A stretch of DNA of 64,000 bases from Butyrivibrio sp. INlla14 (GCF_900102515.1 NZ_FMVS01000017.1:19587-83586), one strand, 5' to 3'. Counted from the first letter of the stretch, positions 1 to 9,310 are shown. Translations and numbers: made by a program. Notes: generated from the letters alone by a model not told the origin.

Positions 1-1074
1 GCTGCACCAGCGGAAGCGCCTACAGAGGCACCAGTAGAAGCAATGCCAGAGATGCCAGTGGATATACCAGCAGAAGCACCAGTAGAAGCAATGCCAGAGA
101 TGCCAATGGATATACCAGCAGAAGCACCGTTGGAGGCAACTCCAGAGATACCAGCGGAGGCAGCCCCAGAAGCCCCAGTAGAGGAAACCCCAATTCCAGA
201 AATAGCTTCTGAGCCTGAGATTCTTGTTGTTATGCCAACAGAAGAGTCGGCAGGTGCAGATATTTCAGAAGATATGGATATTGATCCGGTTATGGCAGCA
301 ATGATCGCAGCAGGAGATGCACCAATGCCTGAAGCTTCGTCTGCAGCAGAGATTCCTACAGAGGACATTCCTGCAGCAGAGATTCCTGCAGTAGAGATTC
401 CTGCAGTAGAGATTCCTGCAGACATTCCGATGGAAGAACCTACACTAGAAGCTCTAGTAGAGGAAGCACCTGCAGTGGAAACACCAGCAGAAAACCTTGA
501 GGCTATGCTAAGTGCAGAAGTTGAAGCAATGGCAGAAGCGGCACCTGAAGAGATAGTCCTTGAAGAGCCAGTACCAGAAGAGGAACTTGTCCTTGAAGAA
601 CCAGCACCAACTGATGAACTAGTTATTGAAGAGCCTGCGCCTACAGATGAATTAGTATTAGAAGAACCAGTACCTTCAGAATTAGAGATGGCTCTGGAAG
701 AGCCTGTTCCTGCGGAAGAGTCTGTTCTTACAGAAGAAATTGCTCAGACACCTGTTGAATTTGACTTAAGTCAGGCAGCAGATGCCATGGCTGGCGCAGT
801 AGCTGACATAGAGGACTTCCTCGATACAGAAGACTATGAATATACTGAAATCAGGACTGATCAGAAGACCTTGATCCTCATAAAGGCCCAGGATGGCTCT
901 TCTATGGCCATCAATTATGACAACGATGAATTTGTATCTCTAGAGAGCAGCTATGACAAGGATGGCAAAACAGGTTACGGCGAGATCACCAATATTTTTG
1001 TCAAAGATGTTATTAAGACTGGCTGCAATACAGGTATTAAGCGCCACAAAGGAAATAATGTGGTTGCAGGGTAA
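1..1074 (+). CDS. Pro/Ala/Glu-rich repeat protein, 3' part
   Basis: The frame is open from base 1, so the 5' end lies outside the window; the first ATG inside it is at 43. About 255 residues consist of degenerate acidic repeats built from Pro, Ala, Glu and Ile/Val, first of the IPAEAPVEA kind, then EIPAVEIPA, then LEEPVPTDEL. They are followed by a compact, non-repetitive C-terminal domain of roughly 95 residues, beginning around DLSQAADAMAG, with alternating hydrophobic strands. I do not recognise that domain. The low-complexity part looks like an extended linker. The missing N-terminus would decide whether the protein is secreted or cytosolic. An intrinsic terminator follows about 65 bases after the stop, so this is the last gene of its transcript. 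That it is a real gene is well supported by the long open frame and consistent codon use. Confidence 0.7.
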   Translation, partial: AAPAEAPTEAPVEAMPEMPVDIPAEAPVEAMPEMPMDIPAEAPLEATPEIPAEAAPEAPVEETPIPEIASEPEILVVMPTEESAGADISEDMDIDPVMAAMIAAGDAPMPEASSAAEIPTEDIPAAEIPAVEIPAVEIPADIPMEEPTLEALVEEAPAVETPAENLEAMLSAEVEAMAEAAPEEIVLEEPVPEEELVLEEPAPTDELVIEEPAPTDELVLEEPVPSELEMALEEPVPAEESVLTEEIAQTPVEFDLSQAADAMAGAVADIEDFLDTEDYEYTEIRTDQKTLILIKAQDGSSMAINYDNDEFVSLESSYDKDGKTGYGEITNIFVKDVIKTGCNTGIKRHKGNNVVAG

Positions 1075-1138
1075 TACCAAATGTGGATAAATCTTCAAAA
1101 TGTGACGATTGAAATTAGAACGCACACAATGTAAAATG

Positions 1139-1182
1139 AAACAGTGTTTTCGCCTAAAAAGTGGAAACACTGTTTTTTCTTT
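1139..1182 (+). terminator. Intrinsic terminator after the repeat protein
   Basis: A stem formed by AAACAGTGTTTTC and the complementary GGAAACACTGTTT is followed by a run of T residues. It ends the upstream transcript before the ABC exporter. Confidence 0.85.
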
Positions 1183-1222
1183 TACAACCTTATTGAAAAC
1201 TCATTGAAATGGAGCCGTATTT

Positions 1223-2956
1223 ATGAAACTTATCAAAAAGTTTATCCCCTACTACAAACCCTATCTTGGAGTGTTCTTCTTAGATCTTTTGTGCGCTTCA
1301 ATCCTATCTATAATTGACCTTGCCTTTCCGCAGTTTCTTAGGATATTAAGAGCAACTCTTTTCCTGGAGGCACCAGAAGTTATTCTGAAAAGGCTTGGTC
1401 TTATAGCAGTGCTCCTTATAGCGATGTATGCCGTCAGATCCCTTTGCAGATGGTATGTCACCTATCAGGGACATATGATGGGAGCCCGTATGGAATCAGG
1501 CATGAGAAGGGAATTATTTGATAAGTTTGAGAGCTTTTCTTTTTCCTACTATGACACTCATAACACTGGCGAGATGATGAGCAAACTAGTGTCAGACCTC
1601 TTTGACATTTCAGAACTTGCTCACCATGGTCCTGAGAATATCTTTATCTCTGTGGTCAAGATTCTCGGATCCTTCATCCTTCTGATGCGAATAAATGTGC
1701 CCATGACTTTGTGTCTCGTAACTGTAGTAGTGTTTATGGCTCTTTTTGCTATTTATCAGAACAAGAAAATGCGCATTACTTTTAGGGACAACAGGAAAAA
1801 GATTGCCGGTATCAACTCATCTCTTCAGGATACTCTTGGCGGCATCAGAGTTGTAAAATCCTTTACTGGTGAGGAAATTGAGCAAAAGAAATTTGACGAC
1901 AGCAATCTTGCATTCCTTGATTCTAAGAAAGCAAATTACCGCCAGATGGGTATTTTTAATTCTGGAAACAATTTTTTTGAAGGCCTAATGTTTGTGACAG
2001 TGCTTGTGGCTGGCGGCTTTTTTATTGCTAAGGGCCAGATGACTGGAGAAGACCTGGCAATTTATGCCCTTTATATCAATATCTTTATCAACCCTGTAAA
2101 TGTTCTTGTGGAGTTTACCGAGCAGCTTCAAAAGGGCCTTGCCGGATTTGAGAGATTTAGAGAAGTTGTAGAGACAACACCTGATATTGAGGATAAAGAA
2201 AATGCGGGAGAACTTAAAAACGTCAAAGGTGTTATTGACTACAAAGATGTTTCTTTTTCCTATGAAGATGATGAAAATGTCTTAAATCACATAGATCTTC
2301 ATGTTGATGCAGGCAAGTCCGTTGCTATCGTTGGCCCTTCAGGTGGCGGTAAGACAACGCTTTGTTCCCTGCTTCCAAGGTTTTATGATGTTACTGGCGG
2401 TAGCGTCTTGATCGATGGAACAGATATCAGGGATGTGACCCAGAAGTCTCTCCGCTCCTACATCGGAATTGTGCAGCAGGATGTATATCTTTTTAATGGT
2501 ACGGTAAAAGAAAATATTGCATACGGAAAACCAGAGGCTACCATGGAGGAAATCGTGGAGGCAGCAAGAAGAGCAGATCTGCTTGACTTTATCGAGACAC
2601 TTCCAAATGGCTTTGAAACGCAAGTTGGTGAGAGAGGCGCAAGACTCTCGGGCGGTCAGAAACAGAGAATTGCTATAGCAAGAGTCTTTTTGAAGAACCC
2701 ACCAATCCTTATCCTGGACGAGGCTACAAGTGCTCTTGATAACGAAAGTGAGCGCTACATCCAGGAAAGTCTTGATAAACTTTCTGTAGGTCGTACAACA
2801 ATCACAATTGCCCACAGACTTTCGACAATCCTTGGAGCTGATGAAATCTTAGTTCTAGACGGCGATGGAATCAAGGAAAGAGGTAATCATAAAGAACTTA
2901 TTAAGCTGGGCGGATTGTATGAGAAATACTATCGCATGCAGCTTGGAAAAGTTTGA
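1223..2956 (+). CDS. ABC exporter, fused permease and ATPase
   Basis: A 577-residue half-transporter of the MsbA/BmrA/LmrA type. Residues 1-320 hold six hydrophobic segments of the type 1 exporter membrane domain. The nucleotide-binding domain carries Walker A GPSGGGKTT near residue 371, Q-loop VQQDVYLF, signature LSGGQKQR near 475, Walker B ILILDEATSALD and the switch His in IAHRLST. All catalytic residues are present, so it should be active, presumably as a homodimer because no second half-transporter is next to it. The substrate cannot be told from sequence; the family exports lipids, drugs or peptides. The start has a GGAG ribosome site 9 bases upstream. It lies between a terminator and a separate promoter for the helicase, so it is probably monocistronic. 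Confidence 0.93.
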   Translation: MKLIKKFIPYYKPYLGVFFLDLLCASILSIIDLAFPQFLRILRATLFLEAPEVILKRLGLIAVLLIAMYAVRSLCRWYVTYQGHMMGARMESGMRRELFDKFESFSFSYYDTHNTGEMMSKLVSDLFDISELAHHGPENIFISVVKILGSFILLMRINVPMTLCLVTVVVFMALFAIYQNKKMRITFRDNRKKIAGINSSLQDTLGGIRVVKSFTGEEIEQKKFDDSNLAFLDSKKANYRQMGIFNSGNNFFEGLMFVTVLVAGGFFIAKGQMTGEDLAIYALYINIFINPVNVLVEFTEQLQKGLAGFERFREVVETTPDIEDKENAGELKNVKGVIDYKDVSFSYEDDENVLNHIDLHVDAGKSVAIVGPSGGGKTTLCSLLPRFYDVTGGSVLIDGTDIRDVTQKSLRSYIGIVQQDVYLFNGTVKENIAYGKPEATMEEIVEAARRADLLDFIETLPNGFETQVGERGARLSGGQKQRIAIARVFLKNPPILILDEATSALDNESERYIQESLDKLSVGRTTITIAHRLSTILGADEILVLDGDGIKERGNHKELIKLGGLYEKYYRMQLGKV

Positions 2957-2977
2957 TAGGCGGCTTAAATTTTTCTA

Positions 2978-3006
2978 TTGCAAAGCCAAACAAATGTTCG
3001 TATAAT
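2978..3006 (+). promoter_or_regulatory. Sigma-A promoter of the helicase gene
   Basis: TTGCAA (2978-2983) and a consensus TATAAT (3001-3006) are separated by 17 bases, and the proposed ATG at 3036 lies 30 bases after the -10 box. Confidence 0.75.
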
Positions 3007-3035
3007 ATAAAAAGAAATTTAGTTTGGAGAGTGCA

Positions 3036-5204
3036 ATGATATTAGAAGAGGAACTTAGTAAGCTTAATAAGTCCCAGAAAGAGGCTGTGACTACAACGGA
3101 AGGCTTTGTTCGTGTCATAGCGGGAGCGGGGAGTGGCAAGACCAAGGCACTCTCTACTCGTTTTGCCTATCTTGTCAATGGCCTTGGCATTATGCCGGGA
3201 CATATTTTGTGTGTAACCTTTACCAATAAATCTGCCAATGAGATGAGGCACAGGATACACGCCCTTACTGGAGATAATGATACAGGATATATCAATACCT
3301 TTCATGGATTCTGCGTGTCTATTCTTCAGGAGGATTCCCATGCTCTGCAATATCCCAAGAACTTTCTCGTTCTTGATAATTCTGATATCGACGATATGCT
3401 TAAGATAATCTATGAGGAGAGAGGACTCTCGCTTCGTGACATGACCTTTAGCTCTGCCCGTGACATGTTTGAGATCAGGAAGCTTTTTGAAGAGCCTGAA
3501 TATTACCTTGATATGCTCACCATGCCACTTGAGACACTCAAGGACAAATATGACTCAGCAACAGAGGTCAAGGATATTCTCTTCTATGGTTATTTGTATC
3601 AGGAGAAGAAGTGCTTTGGACTTGATTACAATGATCTGATCAAGTTTTCTCTATATATTTTCAAGGAGAACCCTGACATTAAGCTTAAATGGCAGAAGAG
3701 ACTGGAATACATAATGATAGATGAATTTCAGGATATCGATAGCCTTCAGTATGAGCTTATGGAGGTTTTATGCGGCTATCACAAGAATCTTTTTATAGTG
3801 GGTGACCCTGATCAGACTATATATACCTGGCGTGGGGCCAATGTGAAGTATCTTTTAGATTTTGATCAGAACTTTCCGGATGTTAAGACCATCATGATGA
3901 ATGATAACTACAGGTCTACACCCCAGGTTCTAGCTGCTGTTAACAGTCTAATTAGCAAGAACAGATACAGGATCAAGAAGGATCTTTCTCCTACCTTGCC
4001 AAATGGAGACAGCGTTTTGTGCCATCTGGCTCCTGATACAGCAGCTGAGGCCGACTGGATAACTGGCCAGATACTGGTTTTAAAGGGGATGGGAGTTCCC
4101 TACAAGGATATGACAATCCTCTACAGAGCGCACTATGTTACCAGAACTATAGAAGAGGGACTGATGAAGGAGAAAATTCCCTACACCATTTATTCCGGGG
4201 TACAGTTCTTTGGACGAGCAGAGATCAAGGACGCTCTGTGTTACCTGAGAATGCTGGTATACAGGGATGATATATCATTTAGGCGTATTGCCAATGTTCC
4301 CAAGAGAAATCTTGGCAAGAGACGCATGAGTTTTCTTGAGCAGTATGGGGCTGAGCATAAGTGCTCCTTGTATCAGGCTTTATATGAGAATCTTGATAGC
4401 GACATTATCAAGGGTACCAAGGCTACGCAATTTATTGATCTTATAGAGCGTTTTTCTGAGAACTACGAGGGACTTCCTGTGTCGGAGGTCTTGTCTAAGA
4501 TACTTAATGACAGCGGCTATGAGGAAATGCTGCGGACGGAAGGGGCTCAGGACAGGCTTGATAATCTCGCTGAGCTTAAACAGTCAGTTTTTGAATACGA
4601 GACTACCTGCGGCGAAGAGGTTGGTCTTGAGGATTACCTTAAACACATAGCTCTTTTTACTAATGCTGATTCTGATTCGGGGCAGGAAGATAAGGTCAAG
4701 CTTATGACAGTCCACGCTGCCAAGGGACTGGAATTTCCCTATGTTTTCCTGTGTGGCATGAATGAAGGAATTTTCCCATCCAGAAAGGTCCACACTCTTG
4801 AAGGCATGGAGGAAGAGAGGCGCCTTGCTTTTGTTGCCATGACAAGAGCCAGATCGCGACTATTTATTTCCGAGGCTGGTGGTAATACCTTTGAGGGAAT
4901 CCCCAGGTATCCTTCGAGATTTATTTTGGATATAGATCCAGAGCTTTTGGAGTTTTCTGAGAAGCCAGACGAGACCATGATGGCGGCAGTCAGGAAGTTT
5001 ATAGACAACGACAGCAGGCATTTGAAGGGGGCTGAGAAATTAAATCTTCTTGAAAAGGGACAGAGAGTTACCCATGCAATCTTGGGAGCTGGTACGGTTC
5101 TTGATATTAACCTGGATGAGGAGAGCTATCTAATTAAATTTGACGAAATGGAGACCCCCAGACAGATATCTATGAAGGTTAAGCTAAAGTTAATAGAATC
5201 TTAA
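3036..5204 (+). CDS. UvrD/PcrA-type superfamily 1 DNA helicase
   Basis: An ATP-dependent 3'-5' DNA helicase of the UvrD/PcrA/Rep group, acting in repair and clearance of replication roadblocks. It shows the family motifs in order: Q-motif LNKSQKEAV, Walker A AGAGSGKT, motif Ia CVTFTNKSANEM, motif II DEFQDID, motif III GDPDQTIYTWRGA, motif IV NYRST, motif V TVHAAKGLEF and motif VI VAMTRAR. The last 50 residues resemble the Tudor-like PcrA C-terminal domain. At about 722 residues it has PcrA/UvrD length. I start it at ATG 3036, because the frame-extending TTG at 3024 lies inside the ribosome site TTGGAGAG. It has its own promoter and stands alone. PcrA is the most likely identity, but extra UvrD-like paralogs are common in this family. 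Confidence 0.93.
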   Translation: MILEEELSKLNKSQKEAVTTTEGFVRVIAGAGSGKTKALSTRFAYLVNGLGIMPGHILCVTFTNKSANEMRHRIHALTGDNDTGYINTFHGFCVSILQEDSHALQYPKNFLVLDNSDIDDMLKIIYEERGLSLRDMTFSSARDMFEIRKLFEEPEYYLDMLTMPLETLKDKYDSATEVKDILFYGYLYQEKKCFGLDYNDLIKFSLYIFKENPDIKLKWQKRLEYIMIDEFQDIDSLQYELMEVLCGYHKNLFIVGDPDQTIYTWRGANVKYLLDFDQNFPDVKTIMMNDNYRSTPQVLAAVNSLISKNRYRIKKDLSPTLPNGDSVLCHLAPDTAAEADWITGQILVLKGMGVPYKDMTILYRAHYVTRTIEEGLMKEKIPYTIYSGVQFFGRAEIKDALCYLRMLVYRDDISFRRIANVPKRNLGKRRMSFLEQYGAEHKCSLYQALYENLDSDIIKGTKATQFIDLIERFSENYEGLPVSEVLSKILNDSGYEEMLRTEGAQDRLDNLAELKQSVFEYETTCGEEVGLEDYLKHIALFTNADSDSGQEDKVKLMTVHAAKGLEFPYVFLCGMNEGIFPSRKVHTLEGMEEERRLAFVAMTRARSRLFISEAGGNTFEGIPRYPSRFILDIDPELLEFSEKPDETMMAAVRKFIDNDSRHLKGAEKLNLLEKGQRVTHAILGAGTVLDINLDEESYLIKFDEMETPRQISMKVKLKLIES

Positions 5205-5235
5205 TGGACAAAAGCTTTAGTAGAAGGTAAGATAG

Positions 5236-5269
5236 AAGTGTTCGGAAAACGATTTCCGAGCACTTTTTT
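5236..5269 (+). terminator. Terminator after the helicase, overlapping a LacI-type operator
   Basis: AAGTGTTCGGAAA and TTTCCGAGCACTT pair around a short ACGA loop and run into T6. The hairpin core, GGAAAACGATTTCC at 5244-5257, differs by one base from the operator before the phosphorylase gene. The same bases could therefore end the helicase transcript and bind the downstream LacI-type repressor. Confidence 0.75.
5244..5257. promoter_or_regulatory. Candidate LacI-family operator (autoregulation)
   Basis: GGAAAACGATTTCC lies 40 bases before the regulator's ATG and matches GGAAAACGTTTTCC at 6370-6383 at 13 of 14 positions. The central CG dyad is typical of LacI/CcpA-type sites. Confidence 0.55.
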
Positions 5270-5296
5270 AACACGCATAATAAACAGGGGGCTCAA

Positions 5297-6286
5297 ATGG
5301 TATCAATCAAGGATGTTGCCAGGGAAGCGGGAGTCGCAATCTCTACAGTTTCCAAGGTTTTAAATAATTATCCTAATGTCAGCGAAGCTACAAAACAGAG
5401 GGTAAATGAGGTGGTTGAAAGGCTGGGCTTTGTACCTAATGCAGTTGCAGCCACTCTTTCCTCCAAGAGGACAGGACGAGTAGCGCTTCTTTTAAAGCTC
5501 AATCTTGATACCTCCGCAAGTGATGAGATCAACATGCAGTACATTTCAGGAGCAATCCATAAGGCCAAGGAATTGCAGCTGGATGTTATCACTATTTTCC
5601 ATTCTATGATAGAGGATATGTCTCTTGATGAGGTAACAAGCTACTTTGAGTCTCAGGGAATAAGAGGAATCATTGTATACGGCATCACAACCAGAGACAA
5701 GGTCCTTCACAAACTTATAGACAGTGGCCGCTTTAAAATGGTTGTTGTTGACGCACCAATGGTCAATGAGAACACCTCCTGCATTGGAGTTGACCACAAG
5801 AAGGCCCAGTACGACATTGCCAAGAAGACTATAACAGCAGATAAATGCAAAAAAATCCTATACCTTTCAGGAGAAGATGACGGATACGTAACAAAAGACA
5901 GACTTGAAGGCATCAGGAAACTCTGTGAGGACAAGAAATTAAAGCTTACAGTCAGAAATGGACAATTTTCAGAAAAAAGAGCCAGAGAACTCACCATGCG
6001 CTTTGCCAAGAACAATGACTGCGTAGTCTGCGCATCAGATCTAATGGCAATCGGCGCCATGAAAGCCCTGATAGAAATGGACATTTTCAGACCAGTCTGC
6101 GGATTTGACGGCATTATCCTCATGGGCTATGTTGGCAAGCAGATGAATACAGTCAGACAGGACTTTGTTCAGATCTCAGAAAGAGCAGTAGAGGAATTAA
6201 ACTTACTACTATCCGGCGAAAAGGGCCGCAAAATTACCATGCCCCACGAACTCGTCCGTATCAAGTACGAAGACATCCTGATCTGA
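5297..6286 (+). CDS. LacI-family transcriptional regulator
   Basis: A 329-residue sugar-responsive regulator. Residues 1-55 form the LacI helix-turn-helix and hinge helix (VSIKDVAREAGVAISTVSKV, then ATLSSKRTG). The rest is the periplasmic-binding-protein-like effector domain, with segments such as RGIIVYGI, CIGVDHKKAQ and CVVCASDLMAIGAM. A GGGGG-rich ribosome site precedes the ATG. Similar CG-centred palindromes occur 40 bases upstream and twice after its stop, before the glucan phosphorylase gene. It is therefore inferred to repress itself and the phosphorylase, releasing them when a sugar, possibly a maltodextrin product, is bound. The effector cannot be read from sequence; MalR-like or CcpA-like roles are both possible. 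Confidence 0.9.
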   Translation: MVSIKDVAREAGVAISTVSKVLNNYPNVSEATKQRVNEVVERLGFVPNAVAATLSSKRTGRVALLLKLNLDTSASDEINMQYISGAIHKAKELQLDVITIFHSMIEDMSLDEVTSYFESQGIRGIIVYGITTRDKVLHKLIDSGRFKMVVVDAPMVNENTSCIGVDHKKAQYDIAKKTITADKCKKILYLSGEDDGYVTKDRLEGIRKLCEDKKLKLTVRNGQFSEKRARELTMRFAKNNDCVVCASDLMAIGAMKALIEMDIFRPVCGFDGIILMGYVGKQMNTVRQDFVQISERAVEELNLLLSGEKGRKITMPHELVRIKYEDILI

Positions 6287-6365
6287 GCCTGAAAAAGTCA
6301 GAAGTTAGCAGAAGCCTGTTTTTCCCTGATAAAAATGGGAATCAAAAAGAAATTTAAAAAGATAC

Positions 6366-6394
6366 TTGCGGAAAACGTTTTCCTATGGTAAAGT
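6366..6394 (+). promoter_or_regulatory. Candidate promoter of glucan phosphorylase
   Basis: TTGCGG (6366-6371) and TAAAGT (6389-6394) are 17 bases apart. The -35 box overlaps the left edge of the first operator palindrome, so bound repressor would block polymerase. Both boxes are weak matches. Confidence 0.4.
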
Positions 6395-6423
6395 AAATCC
6401 AACGGTTTAAGAAAACGTTTTCC
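6370..6423. promoter_or_regulatory. Pair of LacI-type operators, centres 40 bp apart
   Basis: GGAAAACGTTTTCC at 6370-6383 and AGAAAACGTTTTCC at 6410-6423 share a perfect GAAAACGTTTTC core. Their centres are exactly 40 bp apart, near four helical turns, so two repressor dimers would lie on the same DNA face. They sit just downstream of the LacI-family gene. Confidence 0.7.
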
Positions 6424-6645
6424 GAAAAATACAACTTAATACAAACACCTTGCTACCAGCAGCAAAGTGTACGACAACACAGTTTTTACTACAAATAACC
6501 AGTAGTATAACTACAACAGTAAGAGCAACAGCAATAACAGCAGTAAGAACATTATTAACAACAGCAGTAACAGGAAGAGCAACAGGGAAATAGGCATTTG
6601 CCGATGATACTAAATACCAATACCGGCGGCCTACTAATGTGCAAT
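6424..6645 (+). other. CA/AG-rich, structure-poor segment of the glgP leader
   Basis: About 220 bases between the second operator and the long palindrome are dominated by ACA, GCA and AGCAAC words. No open frame here has a ribosome site and start. One frame over 6590-6706 reads like a protein fragment (KYQYRRPTNVQW) but has no start and ends inside the palindrome. I see no other feature here. Confidence 0.4.
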
Positions 6646-6846
6646 GGCTATGGAGGTTCTTCCAGCAGATCAAAAGGATGGGTACATATTATTTCGTGAC
6701 TTTTTTTTGAACTGCGGAGATGAGACCAACCAATTTTAAGTGCCTTTGCACGCAGAAATTGGTGCCATGGGCTCATCACAGCGTTTAGTTCAACAGGAAC
6801 GAAAAATATGTATCCGACGTTGATCTGCTGGAAGAACCCCATAGCC
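6646..6846 (+). repeat. 201-nt long palindrome in the glgP leader
   Basis: The two ends are near-perfect inverted repeats. GGCTATGG plus one unpaired A plus 19 bases (6655-6673) pair with TTGATCTGCTGGAAGAACC (6820-6838) followed by CCATAGCC. Pairing continues inward in nested order: GGGTACATATT and the following TTTCGT with ACGAAAAATATGTATCC; TTGAACT (6707-6713) with AGTTCAA (6787-6793); GATGAG (6719-6724) with CTCATC (6772-6777); ACCAATTT (6729-6736) with AAATTGGT (6756-6763); and GTGC with GCAC around CTTT. The whole element would fold into one long hairpin ending 13 bases before the glgP ribosome site. It could be a regulatory or RNase III-processed leader, or a small inverted-repeat transposable element. 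No target-site duplication is apparent. Confidence 0.8.
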
Positions 6847-6871
6847 CCCACAAACGAGAGGAGAATTACAC

Positions 6872-9181
6872 ATGTCAAAGCACACAAACATGCAACGCGA
6901 CGTTTTAGTCCTGAACCTTGAGGAACAGCTTGAGGGAATCGCTCAGGACAAATTTGGAAAGAATCTCAGAGACTGTACAGATCGCGAGACCTACTATGTA
7001 CTTCTGGATATGACAACACGTCTCATGGATGTTGCTGAGGTATATAACGGTGAGAAAAAGGTTTACTACATCTCTATGGAATTCCTTATTGGTAAGCTTC
7101 TTTCCAACAACCTTATCAATTTAAGAGTATATGACAGAGTCAAGGCAATCCTTGAAAAGAACGGCAAGTCACTTGCTGCAATAGAAGAGTGCGAGCCAGA
7201 ACCATCACTTGGTAACGGCGGCCTTGGAAGACTTGCAGCATGCTTCCTTGATTCAATCGCAACCCTTGGAATGGCTGGAGAAGGAATCGGACTTAACTAT
7301 CACTTCGGCCTTTTCAAGCAGGTTTTCAAGGACCACCTTCAGAATGCAGACAAGAACGAGTGGATCGAGGATCAGTCCTGGCTTGAGAAGACAGATACTA
7401 CCTTCGAGGTTTCTTTTGGCAAAAAGAAAGTCGTATCCCGCCTTTACAACATGGACGTAGTGGGCTATGACACAGGCGTTAACAAACTCCGCCTCTTTGA
7501 TATAGAGTCAATAGATGAGAGCCTTGTTAAGAAGGGCATCGATTTTGACAAGACTAAGATTGACAAGAACCTTACTCTTTTCCTCTATCCAGATGATTCT
7601 GATGAGGCTGGTAACCTTCTTAGAATTTACCAGGAGTACTTCCTTGTATCAAACGCTACTCAGCTTATCTTAAGAGAGCAGAAGGAGCGCCAGTATGACC
7701 TCCACGAACTGCACAACCACGCAGTTATCCAGATCAACGACACCCATCCAACAATGATTATTCCTGAGCTTATCAGAATTCTTGTGGAAGAGAAGGCCTT
7801 CAACATTGATGACGCTATCGATGTAGTCAGCAAGACCTGCGCATATACAAACCACACTATCCTTGCAGAAGCCCTTGAGACATGGCCTCTTGAGTACCTT
7901 GAGAAGGTTGTTCCTCAGCTCGTTCCATATATTAAGGAACTGGACAAGAGAGTTCGTGCCAAGTACAAGAACCCTAAGGTTCAGATCATCGACAAGGATA
8001 AGAGAGTGCACATGGCATTTATTGATATCCACTACGGTTTCTCAATAAATGGTGTTGCAGCTATCCACACAGATATCCTCAAGGAGAGCGAACTTAACGA
8101 CTTCTACAAGATCTACCCTGAGAAGTTTAACAATAAGACAAACGGAATCACCTTCCGTAGATGGCTCCTTTCCTGCAACCATCCACTTGCTGATTTTCTT
8201 TCACAGACAATCGGCGATGGATTCAAGAAGGACGCTAATAAGCTTGAAAAGCTCCTTGACCACATCAATGACGAGGAAGTTCTTGATCAGCTCGAGGCTC
8301 TTAAGATGGGCAAGAAAAAAGAACTTGCAGCTTACCTTAAGGAGCATGAAGGTGTAGAGGTTGATCCTGATTCTATCTTTGATATTCAGGTAAAGAGACT
8401 TCACGAGTACAAGAGACAGCAGATGAATGCTCTTTATATCATTCACAAGTACCTTGAAATCAAGGGCGGCAAGAAGCCTGTAAGACCACTTACATTTATC
8501 TTTGGCGCCAAGGCTGCACCAGCTTATGTTATTGCCAAGGATATCATTCATCTTCTTCTTGTTCTTCAGGAGATCATCAACAACGATCCTGATGTTAATA
8601 AGTACATGAAGGTTATCATGGTTGAGAACTACAACGTAAGCTACGCTGAGAGACTTATCCCTGCCTGCGACGTATCAGAGCAGATTTCTCTTGCATCCAA
8701 GGAGGCTTCTGGAACAAGTAACATGAAGTTTATGTTAAATGGTGCAGTAACTCTTGGAACAGATGACGGTGCTAACGTAGAGATCCATGAACTTGTTGGA
8801 GATGATAACATCTACATCTTTGGTATCAGCGCCGACGAAGTAATTCAGCATTACAAAAAGGCTGACTATGTTTCTAAGGATTATTACAAGAAGAGCCCTG
8901 TTATCAAGGAGGCAGTAGACTTTATCGTAAGCAAAGAGTGCCTTAAGGTAGGTCACAAGGAGAACCTTGAAAGACTCTACAATGAGCTTCTTAATAAGGA
9001 CTGGTTCATGACACTTATTGACCTTGAGAGCTACATTGCCAAGAAAGATGAAATCTTTGCAGACTATGAAAAGAGAGATAAGTGGAAGAGAATGATGCTT
9101 ACAAATATCGCCAAGGCTGGTTATTTCTCATCTGACAGAACAATTGCAGAGTACAACCGCGATATCTGGCACCTTAACTAA
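6872..9181 (+). CDS. glgP: Glycogen/alpha-glucan phosphorylase
   Basis: A GT35 phosphorylase that releases glucose-1-phosphate from alpha-1,4-glucans with inorganic phosphate. At 769 residues it is slightly shorter than E. coli GlgP. Recognisable segments are MEFLIGKLL, the glycine loop [34 protein letters not shown], and the pyridoxal-phosphate site [15 protein letters not shown], whose Schiff-base Lys is residue 619. The C-terminal part with NVEIHELVG is intact. An AGGAG ribosome site lies 7-11 bases upstream of the ATG. It stands alone after the LacI-type operators and an unusually long leader, so supply of stored glycogen or imported maltodextrin appears tightly regulated. A probable terminator follows. 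Confidence 0.96.
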   Translation: MSKHTNMQRDVLVLNLEEQLEGIAQDKFGKNLRDCTDRETYYVLLDMTTRLMDVAEVYNGEKKVYYISMEFLIGKLLSNNLINLRVYDRVKAILEKNGKSLAAIEECEPEPSLGNGGLGRLAACFLDSIATLGMAGEGIGLNYHFGLFKQVFKDHLQNADKNEWIEDQSWLEKTDTTFEVSFGKKKVVSRLYNMDVVGYDTGVNKLRLFDIESIDESLVKKGIDFDKTKIDKNLTLFLYPDDSDEAGNLLRIYQEYFLVSNATQLILREQKERQYDLHELHNHAVIQINDTHPTMIIPELIRILVEEKAFNIDDAIDVVSKTCAYTNHTILAEALETWPLEYLEKVVPQLVPYIKELDKRVRAKYKNPKVQIIDKDKRVHMAFIDIHYGFSINGVAAIHTDILKESELNDFYKIYPEKFNNKTNGITFRRWLLSCNHPLADFLSQTIGDGFKKDANKLEKLLDHINDEEVLDQLEALKMGKKKELAAYLKEHEGVEVDPDSIFDIQVKRLHEYKRQQMNALYIIHKYLEIKGGKKPVRPLTFIFGAKAAPAYVIAKDIIHLLLVLQEIINNDPDVNKYMKVIMVENYNVSYAERLIPACDVSEQISLASKEASGTSNMKFMLNGAVTLGTDDGANVEIHELVGDDNIYIFGISADEVIQHYKKADYVSKDYYKKSPVIKEAVDFIVSKECLKVGHKENLERLYNELLNKDWFMTLIDLESYIAKKDEIFADYEKRDKWKRMMLTNIAKAGYFSSDRTIAEYNRDIWHLN

Positions 9182-9253
9182 TTCTTATCTTAACTAATAC
9201 TTAAATATATGTTAAATAATACGAAAAAGTGATTATTTTATATCGGACAATGC

Positions 9254-9259
9254 TATAAT
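9254..9259 (+). promoter_or_regulatory. Possible -10 box before the chemoreceptor leader
   Basis: A consensus TATAAT stands immediately before the first leader hairpin. The hexamer 17 bases upstream (GATTAT) is a poor -35, so the promoter is uncertain. Confidence 0.35.
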
Positions 9260-9260
9260 A

Positions 9261-9308
9261 AATGCACATCAGGTAGGCATATGATGCCTATTTGGTGTGC
9301 ATTTTTGT
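9261..9308 (+). terminator. Hairpin with T-run after glgP
   Basis: AATGCACA pairs with TGTGCATT and encloses a second stem, AGGCAT with ATGCCT. A T5 tract follows. It can act as the glgP terminator. If the TATAAT just upstream is a promoter, it would instead be the first element of the next leader. Confidence 0.6.
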
Positions 9309-9310
9309 TG

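Noticed and set aside
6646-6846. Complete insertion sequence
   Set aside because: The element has long inverted ends but no transposase and no visible target duplication; a MITE or leader structure is the most that can be said.
9205-9260. Flagellar sigma-D promoter before the chemoreceptor
   Set aside because: TAAA and a CGGAC/ATATCGG element occur, but spacing and orientation do not match the TAAA-N15-GCCGATAT pattern.
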